Source: Diploscapter coronatus (lineage: Eukaryota > Nematoda > Chromadorea > Rhabditida > Rhabditidae). Taken from it: 64,000 nt of DNA. The stretch is taken from NCBI GenBank assembly GCA_964036155.1, contig OZ038423.1:77143249-77207248 (forward strand), written 5' to 3'. Under the pieces are notes generated by a model, which had not been told where the DNA came from, did not search any database, and worked only from the letters and a program-made list of their open reading frames with translations. This document shows, piece by piece, positions 24,127 through 35,801 of the stretch. A program made the translations under genes and the position numbers. Position 1 is the first letter of the stretch. Every line of letters starts with the position of its first letter.

Positions 24127-26181
24127 ATGGCGGTCGGCAAGAACAGCAACAAAGCGGGCAAGAAGGGCGGTAAGAAGAAGGCAGTCGACCCGTTCAGTCG
24201 CAAGGAGTGGTACGACATCCGCGCGCCCTCCATGTTCACCAACAGAAATGTGAGTTTTCACTCGGAAACTTGAAACAATAGATGACTTGTGTCAAGTACA
24301 TCTACTGATAGAGAATAAGTGAGATTAACTTTTAAAACTGGATTAAAAATCTGCTGACATCTCTTCGTGCTGAACAACGAGCCTAAGAACCCACTGAAAA
24401 GGGGAGATGTGCTATTAAAAATGAAGAATGCATTTACAGGTTGGCAAGACCATCATCAACCGTACCCAGGGTACAAAGATCGCCTCTGAAGGCCTGAAGG
24501 GACGCGTCTTCGAAATCTCCCTTGGCGATCTCAACAATTCTGAATTCGATTTCAGGTAAAAATAATCGATAATGTAAAACTACTAGATAATGTACAATTT
24601 AAAAAAAGGCAGAAGTGAGATGATTTTGATATTTTGAAAATCGTCCACTTTGATTTTGAACCGCAAACCTTTTCGATCCGATTTTCATCTAGACTCTGAA
24701 TGGAAGAAAATAAGATTTCTAATTTTGCAATTTGAATAATTTCAATAAATTGCATGATTTTGCAGAAAGTTCAAGCTGGTGTGCGAGGACGTGCAGGGCA
24801 AGAACCTGCTGACCAACTTCCACTCTATGTCCATCACTCGCGACAAGCTCTGCTCCATCGTCAAGAAGTGGCATGTATGTTCATTTTGAGCGTTCGAACA
24901 GATTTCTCCAAAACTCGACCCGCAGAAAAAAGTCGTATATTAAGATAGTAAAAATATCATGTTTTCTGTTTCTCCCGAGAAGACGCTTTTTCTTCAGTTT
25001 AATTTGCGGGTTGAATTTTGGAAGTCTTTAATAATAGTCTGAGAAAATCAAAGATGTAGGAAGAAAAGTCCAATAAAAATAATTGTTTCAGACTATGATC
25101 GAGGCCAATGCGGCAGTGAAGACGACCGACGGATACCTGATTCGTGTGTTCGTGATCGGCTTCACGCGCAAGAGCGCCAACCAGACCAAGAAGACCTGCT
25201 ATGCCAAGGCCTCGAAGGTTCACAAGATCAGAGCCAAGATGGTCGAGATCATCCAGAAGGAGGTACTACCAATATATGCAATATACTATCAGATATCTTC
25301 AAAACTTCACTCGCATAAAAAATGTTATCGCAAAAAGAAACTAGCATGTCCTCTCTTTCTTTCTTCAAGGATTCGTTATTTTTCCTGCCGATTGCATTTT
25401 GTACAAGTCCCGACTGCTACTTGTATAGTTCCATACCATTTTTATCGTCATTCTATTCAAACTGCAAAAATCATTTAAAAATATCTTTTATGATAATCAC
25501 CTTAAAATTGGATTTTAAGGTGCAAGGCGTTGACCTGAAGGAGGTCGTCTCGAAGCTCATCCCCGACTCCATCGGCAAGGACATCGAAAAGGCCTGCTTC
25601 CCTCTCTATCCCCTCCAAGACGTCTACATCAAGAAGGTAGAAATTGGAGTCAAATTTTGAAGGAATAAAAAGATAAAAACCAGAAAAACTTGCATTTTAT
25701 GCAGACCAAGGGAACATTCGAGTCAAATTCAGAAAATATATGGAGGTTAGGTCGCAAGATCAAAACTCATGTCATGTTTTCATTTAAAAAAAAAAAAATT
25801 GAGGAAATTTTAGAAAACTCCAGGCTAGAAATACAAAATTGTAATGGACATATTATAGGGGGTAGGTCGCACGGACCACCATCCTGACTTAAGCCCTCCC
25901 TAGGTCTGATTTCATGAATATTCGAATTACCTTTCGCAAATTCATTGACTCCTTGTCGAGGACTTGCCAATTTTCTTCACATAATAAAATATCGAACTTT
26001 TTCTGAAAAAATATTTTCATTTCAGGTGAAAATCATCAAGAAGCCTAAGCTGGACCTTGGCCGTCTGATGGAGATGCACGGTGAGTCGGGCGGCGGCGGA
26101 GGCTCGTCCTCTGCGGCTGCTGATGGCGTCAAGATCGACCGCCCCGACGACTACGAGCCGCCCGTTCAACAAGCCGTCTAA
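24127..26181 (+). CDS. rps-1: 40S ribosomal protein S3a (eS1)
   Basis: Component of the small ribosomal subunit, on the head/platform side near the mRNA exit. Six exons: 24127-24249, 24440-24555, 24766-24874, 25092-25262, 25520-25636 and 26026-26181. They total 792 nt (263 aa), the normal length for eS1. It begins [19 protein letters not shown] and has the conserved [33 protein letters not shown] and [15 protein letters not shown] blocks. The tail carries a Gly/Ser/Ala insert before the acidic DRPDDYEPP end. The codons are GC-rich relative to the flanking DNA, as expected for a highly expressed gene. Introns 3 and 5 each carry a MITE. An AATAAA lies at 26323-26328. Confidence 0.97.
24899..25027. 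mobile_element. MITE in rps-1 intron 3, related to the 4E-T intron element
   Basis: The left end CAGATTTCTCCAAAACTCGA and the right end (complement AGACTTCCAAAATTCAACCC) resemble the 17481-17600 element, including the CTCGACCCGC core. Length about 129 bp. No clear target duplication, so it is probably an older copy. Confidence 0.65.
25702..25908. mobile_element. MITE, CAGACC..AGGGA termini, in rps-1 intron 5
   Basis: Left end CAGACCAAGGGA, right end TCCCTAGGTCTG, about 207 bp. The flanks ATTTTATG and ATTTCATG match at 7 of 8 positions, consistent with an 8 bp hAT-type target duplication. Confidence 0.7.
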
Positions 26182-29100
26182 GGCTCGGTTGGTTCCCCTC
26201 AAAATTCTCTCCCTTTTCCCCTTGTTTTCATTATTTTCATTGTTGTTTTTTTTATTCGTTTTTGAAAAGTTCAATTCAAGAAGGCACGTTTGTGAATTCG
26301 TGGACTGAAACAAAAATGAGATAATAAACATTATCGGATGTGATCAAATCATTTTGGAATAGATGAAAAACGCAAAGTTATCCATGCTTTTCTACTTTTT
26401 GTAATTTGGAGAAATGATTATCAGGAGTTGTGAAAAGGTATCAAACTTTCACAAACTGATGTTATATTTCTACTAACGATAAGATAAAGTACAGAGAAGC
26501 GCTACAATAGCTCGGACATGCTTTTCACCAAAATCCATAACAAATCTGTTTATCGTTTATGCCAGCGTAAAGCAGCATACAAAATATGAAATTACGTACA
26601 GAGCTACAAAAATAATGGGTTTTCAAATTGAATATCGCATTTTTCAATGTAAAAAATCCGAAAAATGAGGAGGAATGCGATCTTCAAGCTAAAAAATGTA
26701 TGGGAGATCAGAAGTTTAAAAAAATCTTAGAAAATGCAATCAAAAGATATCTTTCGTGAAAAATAAGAGGATGATGACCCAAAGGATGAGTTTGCAAGTG
26801 CGAGGATGTTTGGATGTTAATTTTGGAGTTTAGTTGGTATTTTCTCGAGTCGATGAGTATTTCTTTGAAATTTGAAATGGATTTTAGAAATCTCAAATTT
26901 CATAGACTAGAGTTGATGTAGCGGAGTGTCGGTTTGGTAGAGATATTCTGAAGGCTAACCGAACGGGTTGCAAATGGCAAATATGTCGGAAAATTCACAA
27001 CCCGTCTCGCAGCACATGTGCATCGTCCGACCGAGTTTGGAATCTAAAATTTGGAAAATAAAGGGGCCTTTGCTTTCCAGGCTAAGAATTACGGAAAACC
27101 CCTCCCTCATGAAATATTTGCTTCCCGATGGAAAAGTATCAAAGTTCATATGCCATTTCATTCCTGATCGCAGATTAACTATCCTTAACTGTTTGATTTA
27201 GAAGATTATCAAATAGTTTCAAAATTCCATTTCATCCCTATTCTGCGCTATATTCTATCAGGAAATATTTTTATCAAACGAGCTAGAATCGAAATAATAA
27301 CGGGTGGTAATATGGCAGAAACTTTGGAGCTTCGTAATTTTGAAAAAAAAACTCGAAGTCACAACCGCAATTTCAAAAGTCCTGATAAAAATGGAAAAAA
27401 AGAAAACTCGCCTGAACTCCCTCCCGAACTCATTTGGCTTTGACTCGAATAGCCTGGTGACTCGAAAGGGTCCGAAAATGCACTGCGTCGTTTTCGCCTC
27501 ATAGGGCATATCAAATTGAATGCGTCCAAAAATGAAGCACCACCTAAAATTTCCCCGAACTTTATGACTCTTTTCAATTATCTTCGTATTTTTAAGTTGA
27601 AATGAATGAGTTTACTCATTCATTTGACAATTCAAGCAGGGCAAATTATTGCGGACAGAGATAATATGGGCCTCAAGAGATTTAGGAGAGGAAAGCTTAG
27701 AATATTCTATGCTGGAGAGGAGTAGGAAGAAGAAGAGAACTGACTAATACAAGTAGCTCGCTATTTTGCTGCAAGTCGAAAGAAAATTGAGCGTGACGTA
27801 GTGGAATTTGGAAACTCTGTCGAGGAAATCGATATTTGAAGCGGATTTACAAATTTAGAATCGGGCCCAAAGTTTCAAATAAGACCCGGCCTGGAGTGTG
27901 TAATTTATATTTTCGGGGGCCGTCCTATCTCGAATTATTTTCCAACTTTCGAGCCGGACCGAGCCTTTACAGCTCTGAGTGCCGAAATGAACCAACTGTT
28001 CATTAGCGGAGGTTACCTGGAGGGCATAGTTTGAGTGAACCATGTTTGGGCTTCCTCAGCCTCATGGTCTCTCGTGTGGCGTGTGAAGGCCGTGAGAAGA
28101 GGCCGAATCCGTAAACCGACACAACCAATATTGACAGCAGAGAGATTGAGAAGATCAATAATAGTGGGCACCTGCACATCCAGTCTAAAATTATGGAAAT
28201 TATGGATGCTAGATGGGAAGAACTGAAAAAATATTTCAAACCGAAAGTTCGACTTCTCCGATATCTTGTAAAAAACGATAAATACGTCTAGAAAAGCTGA
28301 TCTTCATGTAAAATGATCACAGTGCTTTGACCTGTCCAGTCATTTTTTTAATATTAAAAAATCTAACAATTTCATCAAAGTAGATTTTAAAAAGTTGATT
28401 ATAACCTAAGAAAAAATCGGTTTTTGAGTTATTTTAAGGGATATTCGCCGGACATCGAAACTACACACGGAAAGATGTTAGAAATTCAGCACAATCCAAT
28501 GACATTTTCGGAGAGCTCACGCGAAAAATGCCGAGAGAACAGGCACAATCGAGCATGTATTATGAGAATTCGAGAATTTGTCGACAAAAGATTGAAACTT
28601 GTCAGACACATTATGAATGAAAACTTCGTTCTAACGATGAGAAAAATGCGAATAGGATAATAGCACTTTGGTTTAGATCGCCATGATTAGTGGTAGTGAT
28701 AAGCAAAAGAAAAAGCTAAATTACTCATCCCTAAATTTCGTATGCGGATAAACAACAAAGTATTTAGATTTCTACCACATGAATAGACTATTGTTAAATG
28801 AAAAATCGAAGATATTTTTCCTGCAAATTTGGAACACGATTTAGCACGTTCTTGTTTCAGAGAAAAGAATCGTGAAACTAAGAAAAAAAAACACGAAGAA
28901 TAATATTTTGAAGTTTAAATAATCACATATCCGTTTTATGAGATTTGGCTACAAATTGATTAATCCTGGCATGACTCCCTGATTTTCTCACGGTAATGAG
29001 ATATTTCGAAATTCGATGAGCATAAAAAGAGGGTGGGCTTAAGGACTTTTGAAAATCTTCTACAATTTCTCGCTTTCTTATAATGAGAAAGAGATCCTCA

Positions 29101-32100
29101 AATTTGCAAATGATCTATCAAAATTTCAAACTGGGGAAACGATTTGGAAAACTTTGAGATTTCAAAAAAGAAAGAAAAAACGAGAAAAATGAAATGCGAC
29201 TTTCAAAATATGGATTCACCTTGAAAAACTACACGCATAAATAGAAATCTACAGAATGTTTGATTATGAAAATAAACGAATGGAGAAGCCTTTGGCAATA
29301 GTATTTTTTGCTAGAGACTAAGACATCCAAAATCATATGAAGAATAGCTGAGATTATTTCCACAAATGCAGAAATGACTATCGAATCGAAGCCTCGAACT
29401 TGACAGGCAGATATTTTTCAATATTTATTGGGTCGTAAAATTATGAACGCCTTTCGGAGAGATGCAGTACGTTGTGAGGTTGAGCACACGAATTTCTCTA
29501 GTTTTAGTGTCGATATATTTAAATTTCGAAATTACACGCGCCTACTTTTTATTGTTTTATGAAAATTGAGCAAAACAGGATTTCAAACAAAAAATGACAT
29601 TTGAAAAATCGATAGACTCTAAGAAACTAATTAAATGGATTCAGGATTGAAATTACCCAATTCTTTACCAGACGAACACCATTATTTAGGCTTTACTTAA
29701 ATCTATAATCCCTAAATAGCAACGAAATTTTACGAGATTGCTTGGATAAGACGCCGAAATTAGCGCTTACTACGCAATTTATTCCTAAATTATATGGATG
29801 ATTCTAAAAGTACAAATATCAGAAGAAAGTGAAGAATAAAAATCAATACAGTAATAATATTTTATAAGTGTAGCATAGGACTGGTACGGGTATCTCAATC
29901 ATTTCTTCAAAAAGCGCATGTTACGATAATGATAGGTCGAGTCGAAAAATTCGTGAAACAGGGTGACATTTCGTCGTTAAACTAGCAATTAGAAAAAGAA
30001 TTTGCCAGGTACGCATTTTGAAACTAAACTTCTAACTCAAATGCCTATAATTTGGAGAATTCCCCGAAATTTCATGCGTGAAACATGAGGTTAGCTTTTT
30101 GTTTAAGAATCGTGATTTATTATCTTACGAAATCATTGTTGAATCACCACACCCTCATGCCTACCTAACCTAATAACCGCAATCTACTGAAACAAGCAGA
30201 ATAATTGCGTAAATTTTCATTCCCGGTCAATTAAATTCGAGTAATTATGAAAGGTCGCAATTTTTAGCATTAGCAAAGTGAGTTCATGTTGAATTGACGT
30301 GGTTTTAAATTCCTCTTTAAAGTTTTCAAGGTTCGATAGGCTTCCATTACATTTGACATGGGCAGCATTCATTTTGCGCACCTTTTTATCGCCTGAACAA
30401 CAATTCAACAATTGCAAGAAAAGGCGCCCAAAGGCTAGTTTCATTCAACGAATTTTCAAAAATTGAAAATGCCGGAACTTAGATTCAGAAAATGGATCAT
30501 AGAAGTTCGCAAATATCGATTCGTGAAAGGTAATAGTTTTGAGTATGACACAATTATAATTGCTCTGATGCCTCGAGATGTAATGAATAGTGTTTAGTCA
30601 TTAGAAATTTTGAATAAATGAAAAATTAGATGTTTCGAATCGGTAACTTTAGAGGAAAACGTTCAGGAAAGTGTTTGAAACGAGAAGTTCCAGCATAATC
30701 AAATTAGAACCTCTAAAATTTTATCTGACTCAGCAACGTCACCAAGATAAAGTTGGCAGATTTAGCGCAGATCGATTAGTCCGTGAAGTATTGTTATCGT
30801 TGCTGAGTCGACTATGTGTCAAGCTGCTGCGATGAATTTGCGATGCATCTCTCGACTTGTGCTCGACGCATCGCCCACGATGCACAGAGCAGAAGCAAAT
30901 GCACAGATTGACTGCCCGACTGCTTGACTGCATAATTGAGCACATCGGGGCAAGGCTCGTACCGATGCGAGAAAGCACAACACCACGGACTGAAGCCCGA
31001 TGTGAATGCTCGATGTCGATTCGAGAATTCACGCGAATTCGAGCAAGGTCCAACAATGAGGAACTCGAAGAGATGACATAGTGAAATTGCGAACATGGAT
31101 ATTTTAGTTTGGTGTCGAATTTTCAATAGATTTTGCTAGGATGAAAATCATGCAAAGAAATGCCTTGAATCATGACGATGAGCAATAAAATGTGGTGCTA
31201 TGTCGGAAAATGTCAGGAGGTCACTAGAAGAAGTGGACAATGTTTTGGTGAATGAAGCTCAAATTTCAAAAATCTCCCGAAAAAACTCGACTTTTTATGC
31301 GGAAAAGGGTGGCTGATAAATTTGTCGAATTTGTTAACGATCGCTGAAATTCAAAGAATAAACTGAGGAGAGAGAAGACTTGAGCGGAAAGGAAACGGAG
31401 CCTCGGAGATTGTTAGGGGAGAGAGTAGGATAGGCAGAGCTAGAGGCTAATTGTGGCGTTTGATAGGGCTAAAGCACTGGATGGGTAGGGACTGCTGGGG
31501 TTTGAGAGGGAAGAAGATCGGAAAACTCGCGGATAGATCGAGGGAAGCTGATAAAATAGAGATAAAGAGTCGATTGCGAGAAAAGCGTTGCCTTTCTTCG
31601 GGACGACGTCTGAATGCCGAATCAGAATAGCACTTCTTCGACGGCAATAAAGCGCGAATGACATCACATAATGAGTGATCCAACTTTTCTAAGTATCGAT
31701 AAACTATTATTTTAAAACGAGCTATTTGAAATGCGTGTTTAGGATTTGCGAAAAGCTAAAGGCTAAAAATATAGATTTTAGGTTTGAATATGGAACACGG
31801 AAATAGAAGCCCTACATACAGGACGGATTTAGATTTTAAAATACGAGAATAACTTTGGTCGTGGTTATAATTAAGATCGACATCATAAGACTATTTTGTG
31901 TAACAAAAGGCAATCAGCAAAAGCTTGAGTGTTAATTTCCGATGTAAAGCAGACAATAGAGTACTCAAGTAATTAATTTTAACCACAGATGATCTGCAAG
32001 ATTGTTAGGATTCAGCCTTTTTTATTCAAACTTGCAAAATATGTCTAGCTAAAATATAGAATAAATTAAAATTTAATGAAAGTTATAAAATATGATTGGC

Positions 32101-33123
32101 TCATGTTTTCGTTAAAGAAAAGTAGGCGGATTCCACCGGAAACAGAATTCGAGAGCCGATTCATGTTCGATAATTGGAGGCATCTTATTTGGTTTCTAAA
32201 TGAGAACGCATAAAAAGTGTATGAATGAATTCATGCAGGCAACAACACTCAACACAAATTATGCTCTAATTTTAGGCTATAAATATGATGTCGTGATTTT
32301 TGAGTCGGATTTTATCTTACCAAAATTGAAACGAGGCCTTTAAATCATGGATTGCAATGCATGCCCTGATTAATGAAACATTTATTTGTTTTAAAATTTA
32401 CATATGAAAATACTGACAATTGATCGAGATTTATCTCGCAGCTCTTAATGCTTACGAAAGCATGCCTACAAGTTTTATCAATTTCTGATGAATAGCATGT
32501 TGACTCAGTATTCGAGCCAGTTTCTTATGAAGTCAATTTATTTATTTGCAATTAAGATGCCGTTACACCTTGAAAAGATCTTCAGATTTGTGCTCAGTGT
32601 ACTCGATTACCCCATAAATGCATTTATTTAGTGGTTTTGTGATACTTCTACCATACTAGGAATGTTACAACGAATCAATACAAAATTTTCTTATTCTCAA
32701 CTTGAACAAATTCTCTAACCCACGCCCGCCCCATTCCGAGGGTGCGGGTTTTTTTTTTTAGAAGTCTGTTCTCGACAAAACAGTTTATTCAATCATTTCA
32801 ATTCATTTGAGTATCATGTGTATCTACATTCAGCATTATCTAAAAAGGAAGATAGTAAGAACATCTCGAAAAAATAACAATCGAAATTGAATTTACTTGA
32901 TATTTTATTTTTTGTCATAAATTAGAATTGCTAAACTTTCATTAAATTGTCAATACCTTATTTCCTACGGTGCATTTTTATGATATTCTCAATATTCGTC
33001 TTACTGATTAATATTAACTCGCTTTATAAAATGAAGAAGCCGTTGATAAGGCTCGTTTTATAACAAACGAAAAAGGCGTTGATAGGCATTGATTGAATTC
33101 GAAATCAACCAAATTCAGTCAGG
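26182..33123. other. About 7 kb with no recognisable gene
   Basis: Begins with the rps-1 3' UTR. No exon chain with consistent splice sites and phase was found on either strand. Notable pieces are a small palindrome AATGAATGAG..CTCATTCATT at 27602-27624, a GC-richer stretch at about 30780-31080, purine-rich sequence near 31360-31440, and a GC-rich near-palindrome followed by a T run at about 32719-32760. The last 110 bp hold a duplicated GATA/TATA module. Confidence 0.5.
33018..33085 (+). promoter_or_regulatory. Tandem TATA/GATA module upstream of the 33124 gene
   Basis: Two successive 34 bp units each contain CTCG(C/T)TTTATAA followed by GCGTTGATA or CCGTTGATAAG. The TGATAAG matches the nematode intestinal GATA-factor consensus and the TTTATAA could serve as a TATA box. 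The module ends about 40 bp before the ATG. Confidence 0.4.
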
Positions 33124-34151
33124 ATGAGTGGTAGACCTATGCCAACTTCTACAAATCCTCCTTCCAAACCCGTAAGTTGAAATTCAAATTAAATTGTCTG
33201 TAATGAATTAGTTTTGTTTAAAATGATGGCATTTTATCAAACTTTTAGCAACTACCACCATTTGTTGAAATGTTGGACGTTTCACAAAAGAATCTCATCG
33301 TAGGCCTATGGAATATGGATCATTTGTCTATTTCTGATAAAATTGTCAGTATCGATTCGATTTCGAAAGACATGCCTAAAGAAGCACGAGTCGAGTATAG
33401 AAAATGGCGCTTTCTAATGGACCGATCGAGGGTAAACCAAGAAGCATTTTTATCAATAAGAAATGTCAACGAAATTTTAGATGCCAGATTTCTACGATTC
33501 CCAAAATGAGGAGATCAAGATAATAATTACTGCAATATTCGAGAAGTTCACTGATTTGAGTAATGTAAATACACTTGGAATAGCATTATTTCATGGGTTT
33601 AGAAGAATTTGCTCGAATCATAATGAGCATAAAGTCATCGCTGAATAACCCAGATGCTTTCGACAAATGGGTGAAGAATGAAGAAATCGAATTCAAAGAA
33701 CCTTCAATTCAGGAAGGTATGGAAAAGAAACCAATTTATCGACCATCACCATACCCTTATGTACCTCATGTAAGGTTGATTACGTTTTACGTTATGTTAT
33801 ATTATTTTCTAGGTGCCAAGGATGCAATATTATGAAAGCGGTGATAATGATCCATATCCATATTTAATTCCAACATCTTCATTAGGTATAATTGTATCTC
33901 CTCACCAAAAATTATATCATATTAGAAGAATAGCCAAAGGAAGTTATCTCAATCCTAACTATTCCAATAATTTAGTTTAATTTTCATGTAAATAGCAGAA
34001 ATTCAAATCTTTTATCATTATTTTAGATCAGCAACCAACAAGTACCAATAGATTTACCCCGAAGAGCCCAAAAGACGGTCCAAAAAAGGTTTTTTTCAGC
34101 CAACTTTATTCTGATATAGCAAATAGTTCAAATATCAATAATTCATTATAA
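33124..34151 (+). CDS. Hypothetical nematode protein, weakly like DUF148/SXP-RAL-2
   Basis: Six exons with matching phases: 33124-33171, 33249-33431, 33481-33559, 33603-33769, 33813-33885 and 34027-34151 (675 nt, 224 aa). The start follows an AAATTCAG acceptor by 5 nt. The N-terminus MSGRPMPTS is Pro/Ser-rich, without a signal peptide. A helical domain from LPPFVEMLD to DKWVKNEE resembles DUF148 proteins in the LPPF start and helix spacing, but only weakly. The tail is Pro/Tyr-rich (YRPSPYPYVPH). Introns are tiny (43-77 bp). Exon 6 and its intron are duplicated at 34160-34606. An alternative model splices exon 6 at 34088 to 34270-34341, 35553-35604 and 35656-35702 (783 nt, 260 aa), also with consistent phases. 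The true 3' end is undecided. The codons are AT-rich, unlike the conserved genes nearby. Confidence 0.55.
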
Positions 34152-34159
34152 AAATTATG

Positions 34160-34606
34160 TGACATTAGCAGAATAGCCCAGGGAAGTTAATTCAACTCTA
34201 TCTATTCCAACAATTTAGTTTATTTTCATGTAAATAGTGTAAATTAAAATCTTTTTATCACTATTTTAGATCAGCGACCAACAAGTACCAGTAGATTTAC
34301 GGACTTTACCGAATTGGCCGACTTGGCTGACTATATCTCCCGTAATACCTAGATGACAGCGTAGCAAAGGTTTTTTAGGTCAACTTTTTCCTGATGCACA
34401 GTCCTAGGAAGCACTTTTGTCGAACGAAGAAAATATACAGAGGGTAGGTCACAATAGGAAGTGATGAATGTTATATAAAATTCGCCAGCGCATTTGACGA
34501 TCTTCCTTCCTAGGACTGTTTGTAATGCATCATATTATCGACTTCTGAATACAGCAAGTGATTCAAATGTCAATAATTCATCATAAAATTATATAGATAT
34601 TATAAT
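34160..34606 (+). repeat. Tandem duplicate of intron 5 plus exon 6 of the 33124 gene
   Basis: Matches about 33917-34158: the intron, the TTTTAG acceptor, the exon start ATCAGC(A/G)ACCAACAAGTACC and the downstream AT-rich tail all recur. The exon copies diverge after about 40 nt. A 120 bp terminal-inverted-repeat element interrupts this copy only. Confidence 0.75.
34399..34518. mobile_element. MITE with CAGTCCTAGGAAG termini
   Basis: The perfect 13 bp terminal inverted repeat CAGTCCTAGGAAG at 34399-34411 recurs in complement at 34506-34518. It is inserted in the second copy of the duplicated exon block and absent from the first, so insertion followed duplication. The ends resemble the CAGACCTAGGGAGG family. 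Confidence 0.7.
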
Positions 34607-35096
34607 ACATATATTCTGCAATATGTTGTTTATACCGTTGCTTATTAAGATCGAATAAAAATGATTAAAAACATGTCACGCCATTAAGATTGGTGGATTT
34701 TCTGTTTATTCAATGAGATGGGTCTGATTTTCGTCTAGTAAATTATCGTGGATGAGGAAATTGGCATTTCATCATCACTTATCTCAAATGCTCACCATCG
34801 ATCTCTTCATTCCCTCGATGCGTTTGCCTCGAATCGGATGTGCCGTTTGTCGCTGTTGGCAGTCGTCCTCCTTCCGCTCGCTGTTATCTGTGCACGTTAG
34901 TTCACACAGCATGATGAGCAATATGTCCGGATTTACGAACGATCGAATAATGTGAAGCATTCTCAGTTATTTCCGGTTGCTCCCAATATGATCGTTTTTC
35001 TCAAATTTTGGGGAGAAGCTCACACTGGGAACACTCAGTCGTTCGTATGGATCTAGACATTAAATAATGTGTTGGGGCTTCTGTATTTTCCATTAG

Positions 35097-35202
35097 GGCA
35101 ATTACTAAATGACGGAGTTCAACAATTAGAGATAATAAACAAGAGGGCGAAATTTGAAAGAAATAGCTTGGAAAAGCCACACTCCGCCATTTAGTAATTG
35201 CC
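35097..35202. repeat. Inverted-repeat element, GGCAATTACTAAATGACGGAGT ends
   Basis: 22 bp arms at 35097-35118 and 35181-35202 match at 21 positions. The element is 106 bp with an AT-rich centre. The termini resemble those of the element at 36717-36831 (AATTACTA..TGACG), so the two may be one family. Confidence 0.65.
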
Positions 35203-35801
35203 TGTCACTAATTGATCACTGTCAACGCAACATCTGTATTTGTAATAGATCTTATCTCTACGTTCTTTAATCCCTAAAATTTGGTGACAAACTTAGAAAA
35301 TCAAATTTTAAAAGAACTCTAGAAAATTGCAGTTCTTCCAAACTCGACGAATTCGTTTCGGTCTCAGATTTCACAGTCTTCGAATTCGAATTTGTCGGTC
35401 GACCTTGCTATGAGCCGGCTTTTCTTCAATTCTAAGGTCTGAATCATCAAATTCGGCCTTGATCAGCTTTTAAAATAGTAGGAAGAAAAAGTTAAAATCG
35501 AGAAATACTTAAGACGATAAATGAAGATTAGCCCATGTCTGCATATATTTAGGCAACCTCCTATCCGACCGTTTCTCCAGTCACAAATACAGCGATTCCG
35601 GATAGTAAGTTTATGATATTGGTTGATTAGCTTATACAACAATGAGACTTTTCAGATGCAAAATCACAGAATCAGAATTCCGGGTTTAATTTAATTTTTT
35701 GAATCATCTGTCATTTGAGAGATTCAGCGGCAATGAGAATCTATTGAATCCATACAATGATTTCAAGATCAGGTAGATTTTCCAGAGAAAAATAATGAGT
35801 G

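Noticed and set aside
30739..31126. Long overlapping frames on both strands in a GC-richer stretch
   Set aside because: Frames open on both strands at once point to composition, not coding. No splice chain or family resemblance.
32719..32760. GC-rich near-palindrome followed by a T run, resembling a terminator
   Set aside because: Bacterial-type terminators are not expected here, the arms pair poorly, and no RNA polymerase III gene with A/B boxes was found upstream.
33249..33509. Unspliced reading of exon 2 of the 33124 gene to a TGA
   Set aside because: A 49 bp intron (gtaaac..TTTTAG at 33432-33480) continues the frame into three more coding exons with matching phases, a better model.
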